Positions 1 to 8,476 are shown, counted from the stretch's first letter. The stretch is DNA of 35,119 nucleotides from SIG447 sp045577075 (GCA_045577075.1 JAZNHR010000053.1:1-35119); one strand, 5' to 3'. The notes: generated by a model from the letters alone, not told the origin. Program-made: numbers and translations.

Positions 1-31
1 ACAAAACTTCGAAAAATACAACAAAATATGT

Positions 32-57
32 AAGCCCCGAAAAAATCGGGGCTTTTA
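32..57. terminator. Rho-independent terminator at left edge
   Basis: A 9-bp stem (AAGCCCCGA at 32-40, TCGGGGCTT at 46-54) with an A-rich loop. The plus-strand tail is TTTTATTA, so it best ends a plus-strand gene lying left of the window. It also sits directly after the HAD gene on the minus strand, so it may work in both directions. Confidence 0.75.
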
Positions 58-843
58 TTATAGGTCTTTTAAAAATGCCGCAATATCTTCATAAATATAG
101 GTGGGTTTTTCTTCTGCTTTTTCTGCATCTTCTCTCGTCCCTTCTCCGGAAAGCACCAACACCGCATCTACGCCTGCCCGTATGCCGCAGGCAATATCCG
201 TATAGAGCCGGTCGCCCAGCACAATGGTTTCTCCCTTTGAAAAGCCTGTTTTCTCCATAGCAAGCTGCGGCATGGCAGGCTCGGGCTTTCCGAGCACCAA
301 GGGACGCCGCCCCGTGGCGTTATAAAGCATCTGGCACACGCTACCGCAGTCCGGCACGGCGCCGTAGGCTGTAGGACAAACAAGGTCCGGGTGGCTTGCC
401 ACAAAGTCTATGCCGCGGCCAAGGAGAACACAAGCGTCCTCCAGCTTCTGAAAGGTAAGCTCCGTGTCAAAGCCGACGCACAGACAGTCAATATCCTCGG
501 AAAGGGTGTCGCAGACAGACAGATTTGCCGATTGCAGTTGGTTTTTAAAGGAAGATGTACCAAATACATAAATTTTTCGGTATCCCTTCTTTTGTAAATG
601 CAGCGCCGTAACATGTACGCTCGTTACATAATCCTCTGCTGCTGTCTCCACGCCGAGGCGGCGCATTTTTTCAATATAGCTTTCTACGCCCTTGGAGGAA
701 TTGTTGGTCATAAAAATATAGCGTCCCCCGCGCCTTTTTACCGTTTCCAAAAATTCGGGGACGCCGGGGAATAAATGATTGTCGAGATAAATGGTGCCGT
801 CCATATCTAAGAGGAACAGCTTTTTGTCCTTAAGATTTCCCAT
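58..843 (-). CDS. HAD-IIA family sugar-phosphatase (NagD/AraL-like)
   Basis: A 261-residue cytoplasmic phosphatase of the haloacid dehalogenase superfamily, subclass IIA. Visible motifs are DMDGT at residues 13-17 (nucleophile D13 and acid/base D15), TNNSS at 46-50 (motif II), LGKPEP at about 184-189 (motif III lysine) and GDRLYTD at 210-216 (motif IV acidic residues binding Mg2+). Length and the cap domain between motifs II and III fit the NagD/AraL/p-nitrophenylphosphatase group, which dephosphorylates small sugar phosphates or other metabolites. The exact substrate cannot be read from sequence. It is the last gene of the operon and starts 16 bp after the dipeptidase stop. The family call is firm; the physiological role is open. 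Confidence 0.9.
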   Translation of the reverse strand: MGNLKDKKLFLLDMDGTIYLDNHLFPGVPEFLETVKRRGGRYIFMTNNSSKGVESYIEKMRRLGVETAAEDYVTSVHVTALHLQKKGYRKIYVFGTSSFKNQLQSANLSVCDTLSEDIDCLCVGFDTELTFQKLEDACVLLGRGIDFVASHPDLVCPTAYGAVPDCGSVCQMLYNATGRRPLVLGKPEPAMPQLAMEKTGFSKGETIVLGDRLYTDIACGIRAGVDAVLVLSGEGTREDAEKAEEKPTYIYEDIAAFLKDL

Positions 844-859
844 GCTTTTTTATCCTTCC

Positions 860-1783
860 TTAAAGGCAGCTTTTAAAAACATTTACAAAATTTTTATATG
901 CGATTTTTTCGAGGAGGGCATCGCTGTAGCCGATACGGGAAAGTGTATCAAAAAGCGTGTGCAGTTTCCCTGTATTTTCAAGGCCTTTGGGCGCCGTGGT
1001 AATGCCGTCAAAATCTGTTCCCAGCCCGAGATGATTTTCGCCGCCGAGGGATAAGATGTGCTCCATATGGCGTACCACATCCATTATGCCCGCCTTGCCC
1101 GTGCCGGTTAAAAATTCCGTGAAGAAATTGATGCCGATAACGCCCCCGTTTTGTATCAGTGCCCGAATTTGTGCGTCGGTGAGATTCCTGGGGTGGTCAC
1201 ATACGGCTTTGGCGTTAGAGTGAGAGGCAACAATGGGTTTTTCCGCCCTCTCCAAAACGTCCCAGAAGCCTTTTTCAGATAGGTGCGATACATCTACTAC
1301 CATGCCGAGGCGGTTCATTTCCGAAACGACTGCTTTTCCAAACGCTGTAAGCCCCTTCCGCTCGCTCCCGATTGCCCCCTGCCCCAGTTCGTTTTCGCCG
1401 TTCCAGGTAAGGGTAATGAGGCGAAAGCCAAGCCTATAAAGCATACGAAGAACATGGAGACTGCCGCAAAGCGCTCTGCCGTCCTCGAGTGCCAAAATGG
1501 CGCCCACTTGCCCGTTTTCAAAAACGCGGGAGAGGGTTTCACCATCATAAATCGGGATAAGCCCGTTCCGCTTCGTTTCCGCATGTAATACATCGGCAAG
1601 CTCCAGCGCCTGCACAAGGGGATTCCCCTTTTCCGTGTTCATCCACGCCGCAAACACCTGCACAAATGCCCCGTAGGAAAAAAGCATTTTCTTTGTAACC
1701 ATTCCACCGCTGTTTGCCAGCGTTTCGCCGTGTTTTAAAAGTTCGTAAAGCGTATCGCAATGGGCGTCAAAGAATTTATACAT
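860..1783 (-). CDS. Membrane dipeptidase-type metallopeptidase (peptidase M19)
   Basis: A 307-residue M19-family dipeptidase (renal dipeptidase-like). The zinc-site pattern is complete: HCD at residues 8-10 near the N-terminus, a bridging glutamate in LALED (E100), DVSHLS (H167), ASHSN (H188) and GLGTDFDG (D257). The family hydrolyses dipeptides, often including those with a D-residue, using two zinc ions. No signal peptide or membrane segment is visible, so a cytoplasmic enzyme is likely, as in most Firmicutes homologues. The gene begins 15 bp after the abcF stop and precedes the HAD phosphatase by 16 bp, so all three are probably co-transcribed. Substrate in vivo is unknown. Confidence 0.9.
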   Translation of the reverse strand: MYKFFDAHCDTLYELLKHGETLANSGGMVTKKMLFSYGAFVQVFAAWMNTEKGNPLVQALELADVLHAETKRNGLIPIYDGETLSRVFENGQVGAILALEDGRALCGSLHVLRMLYRLGFRLITLTWNGENELGQGAIGSERKGLTAFGKAVVSEMNRLGMVVDVSHLSEKGFWDVLERAEKPIVASHSNAKAVCDHPRNLTDAQIRALIQNGGVIGINFFTEFLTGTGKAGIMDVVRHMEHILSLGGENHLGLGTDFDGITTAPKGLENTGKLHTLFDTLSRIGYSDALLEKIAYKNFVNVFKSCL

Positions 1784-1798
1784 GCCGTCCTCTCCTTA

Positions 1799-3685
1799 TT
1801 ACAGTTCTTCGGAAAGCGTTTCCCATTCCTCGTAGAGTGCCGAAAGTTCCTCCTCCAGCTTTTCAATTTCCCCCGAAAGCTCCATAGCCTTTTGATAATC
1901 CGCACCCACAGCCGCCAGTGCCTCATTTTTGTCCCGAATGGCAGCTTCCGTTTCTTCGATTTCCGCTTCCACTTTCAGGTAGCGGTTTTTCTTTTTCCGT
2001 TCCTCTGCCTTTTGTGCCTTTTCTTCCTTATAGTTATTTTCCTTCTTCGGTGCACTCTCCGTCTTAATTTCCCCATGCTCTGCCCGTTTTTCGAGATAAT
2101 AGGCGTAATTGCCGGAATAGTTCCGAAGTCCCTCGGGTGCAAGGGTTACAATTTTTGTAGCCAGCTTATTGATAAAATAGCGGTCATGGGAAATAGCCAG
2201 CACCGTGCCGCCATAGGCAAGAAGAGCGTCTTCCAGCGCTTCCTTCGCGCCAATGTCGAGATGGTTTGTCGGCTCGTCGAGAAGTAGAAAATTCGGCGCA
2301 CCGAGGAGAAGGCGTGTAAGCGCCACCTTTGCGCGCTCGCCGCCTGAAAGCGTTCCCACTTCCGCGTGCACTGCCTCGCCCCGAAGGCCGAGGGCGGCAA
2401 GGGCAGAGCGAAGCACCGTTTCCGTCTTTTCGGGAAAAGCGTCACGCACGACCTCCAGCGCCGTCTTTCTCGGCGGCAAGTCCCCTTGCGTCTGGTCATA
2501 ATAGCCAATATCTACCCGCGGGCCGACTAAAACCGAGCCGCTGTCCGGCTGTTTTTCGCCGCGGAGAATGGAAAAGAGGGTGGTTTTGCCGCACCCGTTT
2601 CTTCCCAATAAGAATACGCGCTCATTTTTTAAAATTTGCAAGTCCACGCCGGAAAACAGTTTCTCGCCGTCAAAGCTTTTCGATAAATTCTCGCCTTTTA
2701 GTACCTCGTAGGCACTTTCTCGGGCAGGTGAAAGCGCGATTCGCACACCCTTTTCTTCCTCCGGCGGTTTTTCCATGTGCGCCGCAATGCGGTCAATCTG
2801 CTTTTGCTTACTTTCCGCCATGCGGATATTTCGTTCCCGATTAAAACGGCGCTGGGTTTCAATAATTCCTTCGATGCGGCGGATTTCCTGCTGTTGCTTT
2901 TGATACTGCCGCTTTTCAAAGGCATACTCCGCTTCCCGTTTTTTCATAAATTCTGTATAAGCACCGTCATAAAGGGTAAACCTGCCGCCGGAAAGGAGCA
3001 CAGTTTTATTTGTGACGCGGTCGAGAAAATACCGGTCATGGGAAATAATCAGCGCCGCGCCGCGCCATGTGCGCAAATAGTCCTCCAGCCACGCGCAGGC
3101 TTCCATATCGAGGTGGTTTGTCGGCTCGTCCAGTAAAATCAGGTTTGCCTCGCTTAAAAGAAGGCGTGTAAGGCTTGCCATGGTGCGCTCGCCGCCGGAA
3201 AGGACTTTAACGGGCCGCGAAAGCATTTCCTCTGTAAACCCGACGCCTAAAAGCGCCGCCTTTGTGCGGCTTTTGTAGGTAAGCCCCCCACCCTCTCTGT
3301 GGGCTTCGGAAAGAGCATGCTGTCTTTCTGCAAGGCGCGCCGCATCGCCTTCGCCGCGGTCGATTGCCGCACCAATCTCCAAAAGCTCCCGTTCCATTTT
3401 GCGAAGAGGCTCGAAAACCGATTCCACTGCCTCATAAAGGGTCTCATCGCTATCCGAAAGCGTGTGCTGCTCGAGATAGCCGATGCGGCAGTCATTGGCG
3501 ATTGCCACCTGTCCCTCCGTCTCGCGGACCTCGCCGGTTATAACGCGAAAAAGCGTCGTTTTACCGACGCCGTTTCCCCCGATTATTCCAAGCTTATCCT
3601 GTGCTTCTATTCCGAAGCTGCCGCCGGAAAAAAGCGTGCGCTCCCCGAAGCCGACGGCTAAATTCTGCAATTGTAAAATCGCCAT
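1799..3685 (-). CDS. ABC-F family ATPase (ribosome-associated, twin ABC cassettes)
   Basis: 628 residues with two complete ABC nucleotide-binding domains and no membrane segments, which defines ABC-F proteins. Cassette 1: Walker A GGNGVGKTT (36-44), signature LSGGE (162-166), Walker B LILLDEPTNHLD (182-193). Cassette 2: Walker A GRNGCGKTT (361-369), LSGGE (446-450), LLLDEPTNHLD (467-477). A charged linker (about 245-315) joins them, and a Lys/Glu-rich coiled coil forms the C-terminus (about 548-628). Family members act on the ribosomal E site as translation factors or antibiotic-resistance proteins; the subtype is not decided here. The ATG overlaps the recN stop by one base (TAATG), implying translational coupling. 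Confidence 0.93.
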   Translation of the reverse strand: MAILQLQNLAVGFGERTLFSGGSFGIEAQDKLGIIGGNGVGKTTLFRVITGEVRETEGQVAIANDCRIGYLEQHTLSDSDETLYEAVESVFEPLRKMERELLEIGAAIDRGEGDAARLAERQHALSEAHREGGGLTYKSRTKAALLGVGFTEEMLSRPVKVLSGGERTMASLTRLLLSEANLILLDEPTNHLDMEACAWLEDYLRTWRGAALIISHDRYFLDRVTNKTVLLSGGRFTLYDGAYTEFMKKREAEYAFEKRQYQKQQQEIRRIEGIIETQRRFNRERNIRMAESKQKQIDRIAAHMEKPPEEEKGVRIALSPARESAYEVLKGENLSKSFDGEKLFSGVDLQILKNERVFLLGRNGCGKTTLFSILRGEKQPDSGSVLVGPRVDIGYYDQTQGDLPPRKTALEVVRDAFPEKTETVLRSALAALGLRGEAVHAEVGTLSGGERAKVALTRLLLGAPNFLLLDEPTNHLDIGAKEALEDALLAYGGTVLAISHDRYFINKLATKIVTLAPEGLRNYSGNYAYYLEKRAEHGEIKTESAPKKENNYKEEKAQKAEERKKKNRYLKVEAEIEETEAAIRDKNEALAAVGADYQKAMELSGEIEKLEEELSALYEEWETLSEEL

Positions 3686-5307
3686 TATTTCAGCATTTCC
3701 TCCGCTGTTTCCAAGGTTTTTTCCGTCACGTTGTCGCCGCTAATCATCCGGGCAATTTCCATAGCCCGTCCTTCTCTGGCAAGAGGCGTCACCGTGGTGG
3801 AAAAATGCTTCCCTGTTTCATTCTTGTCTATTTTAAAGTGGGCATCCGCCTTTGCGGCAATTTGCGGCAGATGTGTCACGCACAAAATCTGCCGTTTTTT
3901 CGCAAGGGCGCGCAGCTTTTCCCCTGTCTTTCCTGCTGCACGGCCACTGATGCCCGTGTCAATTTCGTCAAAAATCATGGTGCCGGGGACAAAGTCCGCC
4001 CCTTCTGCCAGTACCGTTTGGAGAGCCAAACAAATGCGGGACAGTTCGCCCCCCGAAGCGATTTTGGAAAGGGGTTTTAAGTCCTCCGCAGGATTTGTGG
4101 AAATAAAAAACTCCACGCTGTCCGCCCCCGTCTCCCCGTATTCCTTCTTCTCCGTGTGTACAGAAAAGCGCACCTTTGCCATATCCAGCGCCGCAAGCTC
4201 CTGCTCCACTTGTTCGGAAAGGACTTTTGCCGCCTTTTGCCGTTTTTTGGAAAGGGCTTCCGCCGCTTTTTCAAGCTTCTTTTCCGCTTTTGCAAGGCTT
4301 TCGCGGCAAAGGGCTAAGCGCTCGTCCGCCGTTTCGATTTGCGCTCTTTCCGTTTTGGCTTCCTCCAAATAGGCAAGTACGCCCGATATCGTGCCGCCGT
4401 ATTTACTTTTCAGTTTATTTAAAACATCAAGGCGGCTTTCCGTTTCTTCCAGTGCCTGTCCGTCCGTTTCCTCTTCGCTAATGTCCATCAGAACGCCTGC
4501 CGTTTCCTCTGCCTGATACAAGGCGTCCCGAATGCTTTCTGCCGCCGCGGAGAGTCTTGGGTCAAAGCCACTCGCCCCGTCAAGTGCCTTTGCCGCCGCA
4601 GAAAGATAGTCCCGTGCCGAGCCTTCTTCACCGCAAAGGGCGTTGTAGCCCTGCATTGCCGCCGTGCGGATTTTCTCGCTGTGGCGAAGATATTCCCGTT
4701 TTTCCTCCAGCGCTTCGTCCTCGCCTTCGACGGGCGCGGCAGCTTCAATTTCATCAATCCAGAAGGAAAGCATGTCCAGCCGCTTTAGTTTTTCGCCATC
4801 ATCACTTTCAAGTGCCTCAATTTCGGCCAGTAGGCGCTTTCTTTCGCCGTAGCTTTCCCTGTACGATTCCCTTTCGTCCTCACTTTTTGCAAAGGCGTCC
4901 AAAAGAGGCAGGTGGCTGGCTTTATGCATAAGCTTTTCTGTATCGTGCTGGCCATGGAGTGCTAACAGGGTATCCCCCACCTCGCGCAGTCCTGCCACGG
5001 TAACCATTTTGCCGTTAATACTGCAAAGGTTTCGCCCATCCTGATACAGCTCGCGGCGTAGAATCAGCATATCTGTTTCGTCCGCCATGGGGTGCTTACA
5101 AAAAAACGCCGCTTCAGCCACGGCACACTTCTCCCCTGCACGGATAATATCCCGAGGCGTTCTGCCGCCGAGTACCATAGTAATGGCATCAATAATCAGG
5201 GATTTCCCTGCACCCGTTTCCCCCGTCAGTACCGTAAAGCCTTCCCCGAGGGTGATTTCTGCTTTGTCAATTACCGCAATATTGGATATAGCCAATCTGC
5301 AAAGCAT
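3685..5307 (-). CDS. recN: DNA repair protein RecN
   Basis: A 540-residue SMC-like ATPase that acts early in recombinational repair of double-strand breaks. The N-terminus has Walker A GETGAGKS (29-36), the middle is a long alpha-helical coiled coil, and the C-terminus has the ABC signature ASGGELSR (from residue 417) and Walker B MIFDEIDTG (about 444-452), then a VTHLPQIA motif. The start at MLCRLAISN is chosen because AAAGGAGGG lies just upstream and RecN proteins begin this way; a longer in-frame reading to 5433 runs into argR and lacks homology-like sequence. It sits 14 bp after argR and overlaps abcF by one base. nadK-argR-recN is a recurrent Firmicutes arrangement. Confidence 0.96.
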   Translation of the reverse strand: MLCRLAISNIAVIDKAEITLGEGFTVLTGETGAGKSLIIDAITMVLGGRTPRDIIRAGEKCAVAEAAFFCKHPMADETDMLILRRELYQDGRNLCSINGKMVTVAGLREVGDTLLALHGQHDTEKLMHKASHLPLLDAFAKSEDERESYRESYGERKRLLAEIEALESDDGEKLKRLDMLSFWIDEIEAAAPVEGEDEALEEKREYLRHSEKIRTAAMQGYNALCGEEGSARDYLSAAAKALDGASGFDPRLSAAAESIRDALYQAEETAGVLMDISEEETDGQALEETESRLDVLNKLKSKYGGTISGVLAYLEEAKTERAQIETADERLALCRESLAKAEKKLEKAAEALSKKRQKAAKVLSEQVEQELAALDMAKVRFSVHTEKKEYGETGADSVEFFISTNPAEDLKPLSKIASGGELSRICLALQTVLAEGADFVPGTMIFDEIDTGISGRAAGKTGEKLRALAKKRQILCVTHLPQIAAKADAHFKIDKNETGKHFSTTVTPLAREGRAMEIARMISGDNVTEKTLETAEEMLK

Positions 5308-5321
5308 GGCATTCCCTCCTT

Positions 5322-5771
5322 TTACCGTAGCATTGCCAAAAGTCTGTCGGCAATCATTTTTGCCGTTTCCGTATCCCGTAAAATCACAAGCACGGTATCG
5401 TCCCCTGCAATAGTACCGAGAATTTCCGGCCATTCCATAGATTCAAGGGTGATTGCCGCTGCATCTGCCATACCGGCAAGGGTGTGAATTACAATGGTGT
5501 GCATGGCATAGTCCACGGTTTTTACCGCGCTTTGGAAAATGGAATGGACCTTGCCCACACTTTCCCGAAAACCCTCTTTGGAAGGGGCGGTGTAGCGGCT
5601 GCCACCTGCGGTCTGCTTTTTCACAAGGCACAGCTCTTTAATATCACGGGAAACGGTGGCCTGGGTTACATCAAAGCCCCGTTTTTGCAACTGGTCAGAA
5701 AGCTCATCCTGGGTGCGGATACACATTTCGTCTATAATCTGTAAAATTGTATTTTGCCTTCTCTGTTTCAT
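5322..5771 (-). CDS. argR: Arginine repressor ArgR
   Basis: A 149-residue transcriptional regulator of arginine biosynthesis and catabolism. The N-terminal winged helix (about 1-70) carries the recognition region TQATVSRDIKEL (36-47). The C-terminal arginine-binding and hexamerisation domain has the hallmark GTIAGDDT (119-126). Full length for the family (about 150 residues). It lies 4 bp after nadK and 14 bp before recN in the same direction, so it is co-transcribed with them rather than with arg genes, as often seen in Firmicutes. No arg operator or arginine biosynthesis gene is visible in this window. Confidence 0.96.
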   Translation of the reverse strand: MKQRRQNTILQIIDEMCIRTQDELSDQLQKRGFDVTQATVSRDIKELCLVKKQTAGGSRYTAPSKEGFRESVGKVHSIFQSAVKTVDYAMHTIVIHTLAGMADAAAITLESMEWPEILGTIAGDDTVLVILRDTETAKMIADRLLAMLR

Positions 5772-5775
5772 CTGT

Positions 5776-6615
5776 TTATCCCTTCAGTTTCTCTTTCATA
5801 ATTTCTAAAAACGCATTTTTGTGGAGTGTTGCAATTTTTGCGGAAAACGGTGCGCGGCAAATTTTTACCGCATCTTCCTTTTCCAGTGCCAGGCAGTCCT
5901 CTCCGTCTACATTGAGGTATGCCGATGCGCTGTCGGCAGAAAACGTCGCCCTGAGGACGGAATCTCCGGGCAAAACCACAGGTCTTGCATGGAGCATATG
6001 TGGGCAGATGGGCGTTACAAGCAGTGCCTCCATCCCGGGATGCACCACCGCGCCCCCTGCGGCGAAGGAATACGCCGTGGAGCCCGTGGGGGTTGCGAAC
6101 ACAATGCCGTCGCAAACATACGTTTCCAGCCTGTCGCCGTCAGCGGTGACCTCCATGCGAAGGAGCGATTCCGTCACCACGCCGCGGATAACCGCGTCAT
6201 TGAGGCCGCAAAAGCTTGCCAGCGTCTTGCCGTCTCGTTCCACGCTTGCCTGGAGCATCATGCGGTTTTCGATGCGGAGACTTTGCAACATATTTTCTGT
6301 ATCTCCGTTTAAAAACTCTTCTTTCTCAACACCGCTTAAAAAGCCCACGTGCCCGAGGTTAATACCGAGCACGGGCGTGGAAAAGGGTGCAGCATGGCGC
6401 GCCGCCTCCAGGAGCGTCCCGTCACCGCCGAGTACCAGTAAGAGGTCTTGCGCCCTATACAGTGCCTCGCCATCCGCAAAAGTGACGTTTGTAAGGTCTC
6501 CCCGATGCTTTGCCGCCACAACCACTTCTTCCGTCCTGGAAACCTTTTCAATTACGGCTTTTGTGACCGCAAGTTCAATATCGCGCTGTGTGTTTGCAAT
6601 AATTCCAATTTTCAT
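5776..6615 (-). CDS. nadK: NAD kinase
   Basis: A 279-residue ATP-NAD kinase that phosphorylates NAD to NADP. The nucleotide motif GGDGT is at residues 63-67, the LND motif (family consensus NE/ND) at 138-140 and the second conserved motif TPTGSTAYS at 175-183; a Gly-rich region follows. The start MKIGIIAN is preferred over an upstream in-frame ATG because AAAAAGGAA lies about 10 bases before it, and NAD kinases begin with this beta strand. First gene of the housekeeping operon, with its own promoter at 6648-6676. Confidence 0.95.
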   Translation of the reverse strand: MKIGIIANTQRDIELAVTKAVIEKVSRTEEVVVAAKHRGDLTNVTFADGEALYRAQDLLLVLGGDGTLLEAARHAAPFSTPVLGINLGHVGFLSGVEKEEFLNGDTENMLQSLRIENRMMLQASVERDGKTLASFCGLNDAVIRGVVTESLLRMEVTADGDRLETYVCDGIVFATPTGSTAYSFAAGGAVVHPGMEALLVTPICPHMLHARPVVLPGDSVLRATFSADSASAYLNVDGEDCLALEKEDAVKICRAPFSAKIATLHKNAFLEIMKEKLKG

Positions 6616-6647
6616 AAGCCGTTCCTTTTTATGCATAGTATATTATA

Positions 6648-6676
6648 ATTATACAGGATTTTTGAGTCCCCGTCAA
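6648..6676 (-). promoter_or_regulatory. Sigma-A promoter of the nadK operon
   Basis: Minus-strand -35 TTGACG (6671-6676), 17-bp spacer, -10 TATAAT (6648-6653), about 30 bases before the nadK start codon. No operator is evident. Confidence 0.8.
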
Positions 6677-6757
6677 CCCTTGTATATAAAATTATATGCC
6701 GCAAGTTGGAACTTCTTGCCTTTTCTGTTCGTCTTACATACAAAAGGAGGTTTTACC

Positions 6758-7639
6758 ATGAAAAAACTGTTTTGTATGTTGTTTGCATGTTTACTCTTTA
6801 CAGGCTGTGCCCCCACGCCGAAGAATCCTGCGTCCCTTTCGTCGGGGAGCGAAAAAAAGCCCCTTCGCCTTGCACGTATTGACGGCGCACTTTATTATGA
6901 CTGTGGCGAGGAAAACACCAGAATTAGCTGTGGCACCATGGAACGTATCCTAAAAAAGGGCGCCGAGCCGTTTTCCGTTCCCACCGAGGACGGCACTGTG
7001 AATTTCGATGGCGCACACGGCTACCAAAATTTTGCCGAAGATGCCAAAACAGTTTCGACAGAGGACGGGTGGTATATCTTTAAGAAAATCGACACAAACA
7101 GGGATATAACGCATTATACACACGCCTATTCCGTTTCCGGCACAATGCCGAATGCCGCCGCGGAAAGTACGTTTCTCGTTCTTGCCGCAGATGATACGAT
7201 TACATTTGCAGAAGCGGCAAAAGCGCTATTTAGCTCTAATACAGAAGATATCCCCGATGCATACATTCTTCCCATTGTGCCTTATTATAGCTGGAGCATC
7301 GCCGCCGAAGCTTCGAACGTGACGCCCACAGGCCTTACCCTGACGCTGCGGCAAAGCGGCGGCGAGGCGACGGGCACCTTGCAAACGGGAGACTCTTTTA
7401 GTCTTCAACGCCTTGAGGGCAGTGCATGGATGCCAATCCCCGCGCAGAATGAGCCGATTTTCAATTCCCTTGCGTATCTCATTCCGGCAAACGGCGAAAT
7501 CACACAAAACATTGAATGGGCCTGGCTTTACGGCACGCTCCCTCCAGGGCAGTACAAAATCACCAAAGACATAATGGACTACCGTGCCCCCGGAGATTAT
7601 GACAGCATGACTGTCTCCGCCGACTTCCAAATCTCATAA
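6758..7639 (+). CDS. Lipoprotein with a C-terminal Ig-like domain
   Basis: 293 residues. The N-terminus MKKLFCMLFACLLFTGC is a lipoprotein signal peptide with a lipobox (LFTG-C17) for lipidation and cleavage by signal peptidase II, so the protein should be anchored on the outer face of the membrane. The middle (about 30-165) is unrecognised. The last 110 residues (from VTPTGLTLTLRQSGGEATG to SADFQIS) resemble the Ig-like beta-sandwich found at the end of many Firmicutes lipoproteins (Big_14-like), including LPPGQYKI near the end. AAAAGGAGG lies 8 bases before the ATG. The open frame continues upstream to 5747 but that part is antisense to nadK and is not coding. Monocistronic, ended by the hairpin at 7651. 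Function unknown. Confidence 0.85.
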   Translation: MKKLFCMLFACLLFTGCAPTPKNPASLSSGSEKKPLRLARIDGALYYDCGEENTRISCGTMERILKKGAEPFSVPTEDGTVNFDGAHGYQNFAEDAKTVSTEDGWYIFKKIDTNRDITHYTHAYSVSGTMPNAAAESTFLVLAADDTITFAEAAKALFSSNTEDIPDAYILPIVPYYSWSIAAEASNVTPTGLTLTLRQSGGEATGTLQTGDSFSLQRLEGSAWMPIPAQNEPIFNSLAYLIPANGEITQNIEWAWLYGTLPPGQYKITKDIMDYRAPGDYDSMTVSADFQIS

Positions 7640-7650
7640 AGCTCTTGTCA

Positions 7651-7680
7651 AAAGCACCCGTTTTTTTGCGGGTGCTTTCT
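7651..7680 (+). terminator. Terminator after the lipoprotein gene
   Basis: A 10-bp perfect stem (AAAGCACCCG at 7651-7660, CGGGTGCTTT at 7669-7678) 11 bases after the stop codon. The T tail is short, so efficiency is uncertain. Confidence 0.75.
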
Positions 7681-7708
7681 TGCTTTAGAGAAAAAAATAA
7701 AAAAACAG

Positions 7709-7737
7709 TTGACATCCATGATTTTTTTTGCTATAAT
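7709..7737 (+). promoter_or_regulatory. Consensus sigma-A promoter of the tRNA-Ser pair
   Basis: TTGACA (7709-7714), 17-bp spacer with an 8-T run, TATAAT (7732-7737). A full match to consensus, 16 bases before the first tRNA, as expected for a strong stable-RNA promoter. Confidence 0.9.
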
Positions 7738-7753
7738 AATCCTGTTCATGCAG

Positions 7754-7840
7754 GGAGAGGTGTCCGAGCGGTTTAAGGAGCTGGTCTTGAAAACCAGTGA
7801 CTCGAAAGAGCCGTGGGTTCGAATCCCACCTTCTCCGCCA
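7754..7840 (+). tRNA. tRNA-Ser (anticodon UGA)
   Basis: The acceptor stem GGAGAGG pairs with CTTCTCC before an encoded GCCA end. The anticodon loop CTTGAAA carries TGA at 7788-7790 between CTGGT and ACCAG. A long variable arm (GACTCGAAAGAGCC region) and the TTCGAATC T-loop mark it as a class II serine tRNA. Reads UCN codons, chiefly UCA. Confidence 0.96.
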
Positions 7841-7844
7841 AATT

Positions 7845-7894
7845 CCGCCTCCTGCAAAGCATCGCCTTTGGCTCCTGCCTTGCAGGAAGGGCGG
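7845..7894 (+). other. Hairpin between the two tRNA-Ser genes
   Basis: CCGCCTCCTGCAA (7845-7857) pairs with TTGCAGGA and GGCGG (7880-7894) with a small bulge, giving a 13-bp stem. It lacks a T tail, so it is more likely a processing or spacer structure in the tRNA precursor than a terminator. Confidence 0.6.
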
Positions 7895-7912
7895 CATAAC
7901 TGAATAGAATAC

Positions 7913-8004
7913 GGAGAAGTACCCAAGTAGGTCGAAGGGGCTCCCCTGCTAAGGGAGTAGGCTGGGAAACTGGTGCGAGAGTTCGAATCTCTCCTTCTCC
8001 GCCA
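7913..8004 (+). tRNA. tRNA-Ser (anticodon GCU)
   Basis: Acceptor GGAGAAG pairs with CTTCTCC; the CCA end is encoded. The anticodon loop CTGCTAA carries GCT at 7948-7950 between CTCCC and GGGAG. A long variable arm and the GTTCGAATC T-arm identify it as a class II serine tRNA reading AGC/AGU. Co-transcribed with the tRNA-Ser(UGA) gene 72 bp upstream. Confidence 0.96.
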
Positions 8005-8005
8005 A

Positions 8006-8042
8006 AAACAAAGAGATACCATTTTGGTATCTCTTTGTTTTT
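8006..8042 (+). terminator. Strong terminator of the tRNA operon
   Basis: A long stem (AACAAAGAGATACC with GGTATCTCTTTGTT) and a short loop followed by a T run, immediately after the CCA of the second tRNA. Confidence 0.92.
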
Positions 8043-8052
8043 GATAGAATAA

Positions 8053-8470
8053 AAAGAATCGAACTCGAAGAGTTCGTCGAAGTAGCCGCAAGGGACCTTG
8101 CGGACTGCGGAGTCTCGAGCACGATAAGCTTTTTCGGGCACCATCGAAGATGGTCGAAAAAGCATCGGCGCAGAGTATCTCTCCATACGCCAAGAAATAC
8201 CTTGCTGCGGAGAAGGAGAGATAGAGATGAGAACTCGTGAGAGTTCGTCGGAGCAGCCGGGCGCGAAGCGGGCGGACTGCGGAGTCGGGAGCACCCACGT
8301 CTGCCGGGTACCGCCGAGGGCGGTCGGTAAGACGGGGGGAGCGCACCGTATCTCTCCGCTCGCCAAGAGTCCCACATAATTCGTGACGGCCTGCGGACTC
8401 TCGAGTACAGTAGGATTTTGCGGGCACCATCGAAGATGGTCGAAAAAGCATCGGCGCAGAGTAGCTCTTT
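8053..8470. repeat. Three diverged copies of a structured, hairpin-rich repeat
   Basis: The stretch between the tRNA terminator and the SLOG gene holds three copies of one element. Copy 1 runs about 8059-8195, copy 2 about 8229-8369 (offset 170 bp) and the shortened copy 3 about 8378-8470. Each full copy has hairpin A (GAACTC/GAGTTC, loops GAA or GTGA), hairpin B (CCGCAAGG/CCTTGCGG in copy 1), then hairpin C, whose inner stem is ACCATC/GATGGT in copies 1 and 3 but ACCGCC/GGCGGT in copy 2, a compensated change. Conserved single-strand blocks include GGACTGCGGAGTC and GGCGCAGAGTA. No credible protein is encoded. Copy 3 lacks hairpin B and ends 7 bases before the SLOG stop codon. Family and function not recognised. 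Confidence 0.8.
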
Positions 8471-8476
8471 TAAGTG

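Noticed and set aside
5308..5433. Longer RecN start
   Set aside because: It overlaps the argR coding end, lacks a ribosome site, and RecN homologues start at the MLCRLAISN region.
5747..6757. N-terminal extension of the lipoprotein frame
   Set aside because: It lies antisense to nadK; the real start at 6758 has AAAAGGAGG and a signal peptide.
7648..8451. Long minus-strand frames (up to 267 codons) over the tRNA and repeat region
   Set aside because: They are antisense to the two tRNA-Ser genes and run through the hairpin repeats. Peptides such as GGIRTHGSFESLVFK are well-known false translations of tRNA-Ser antisense DNA.
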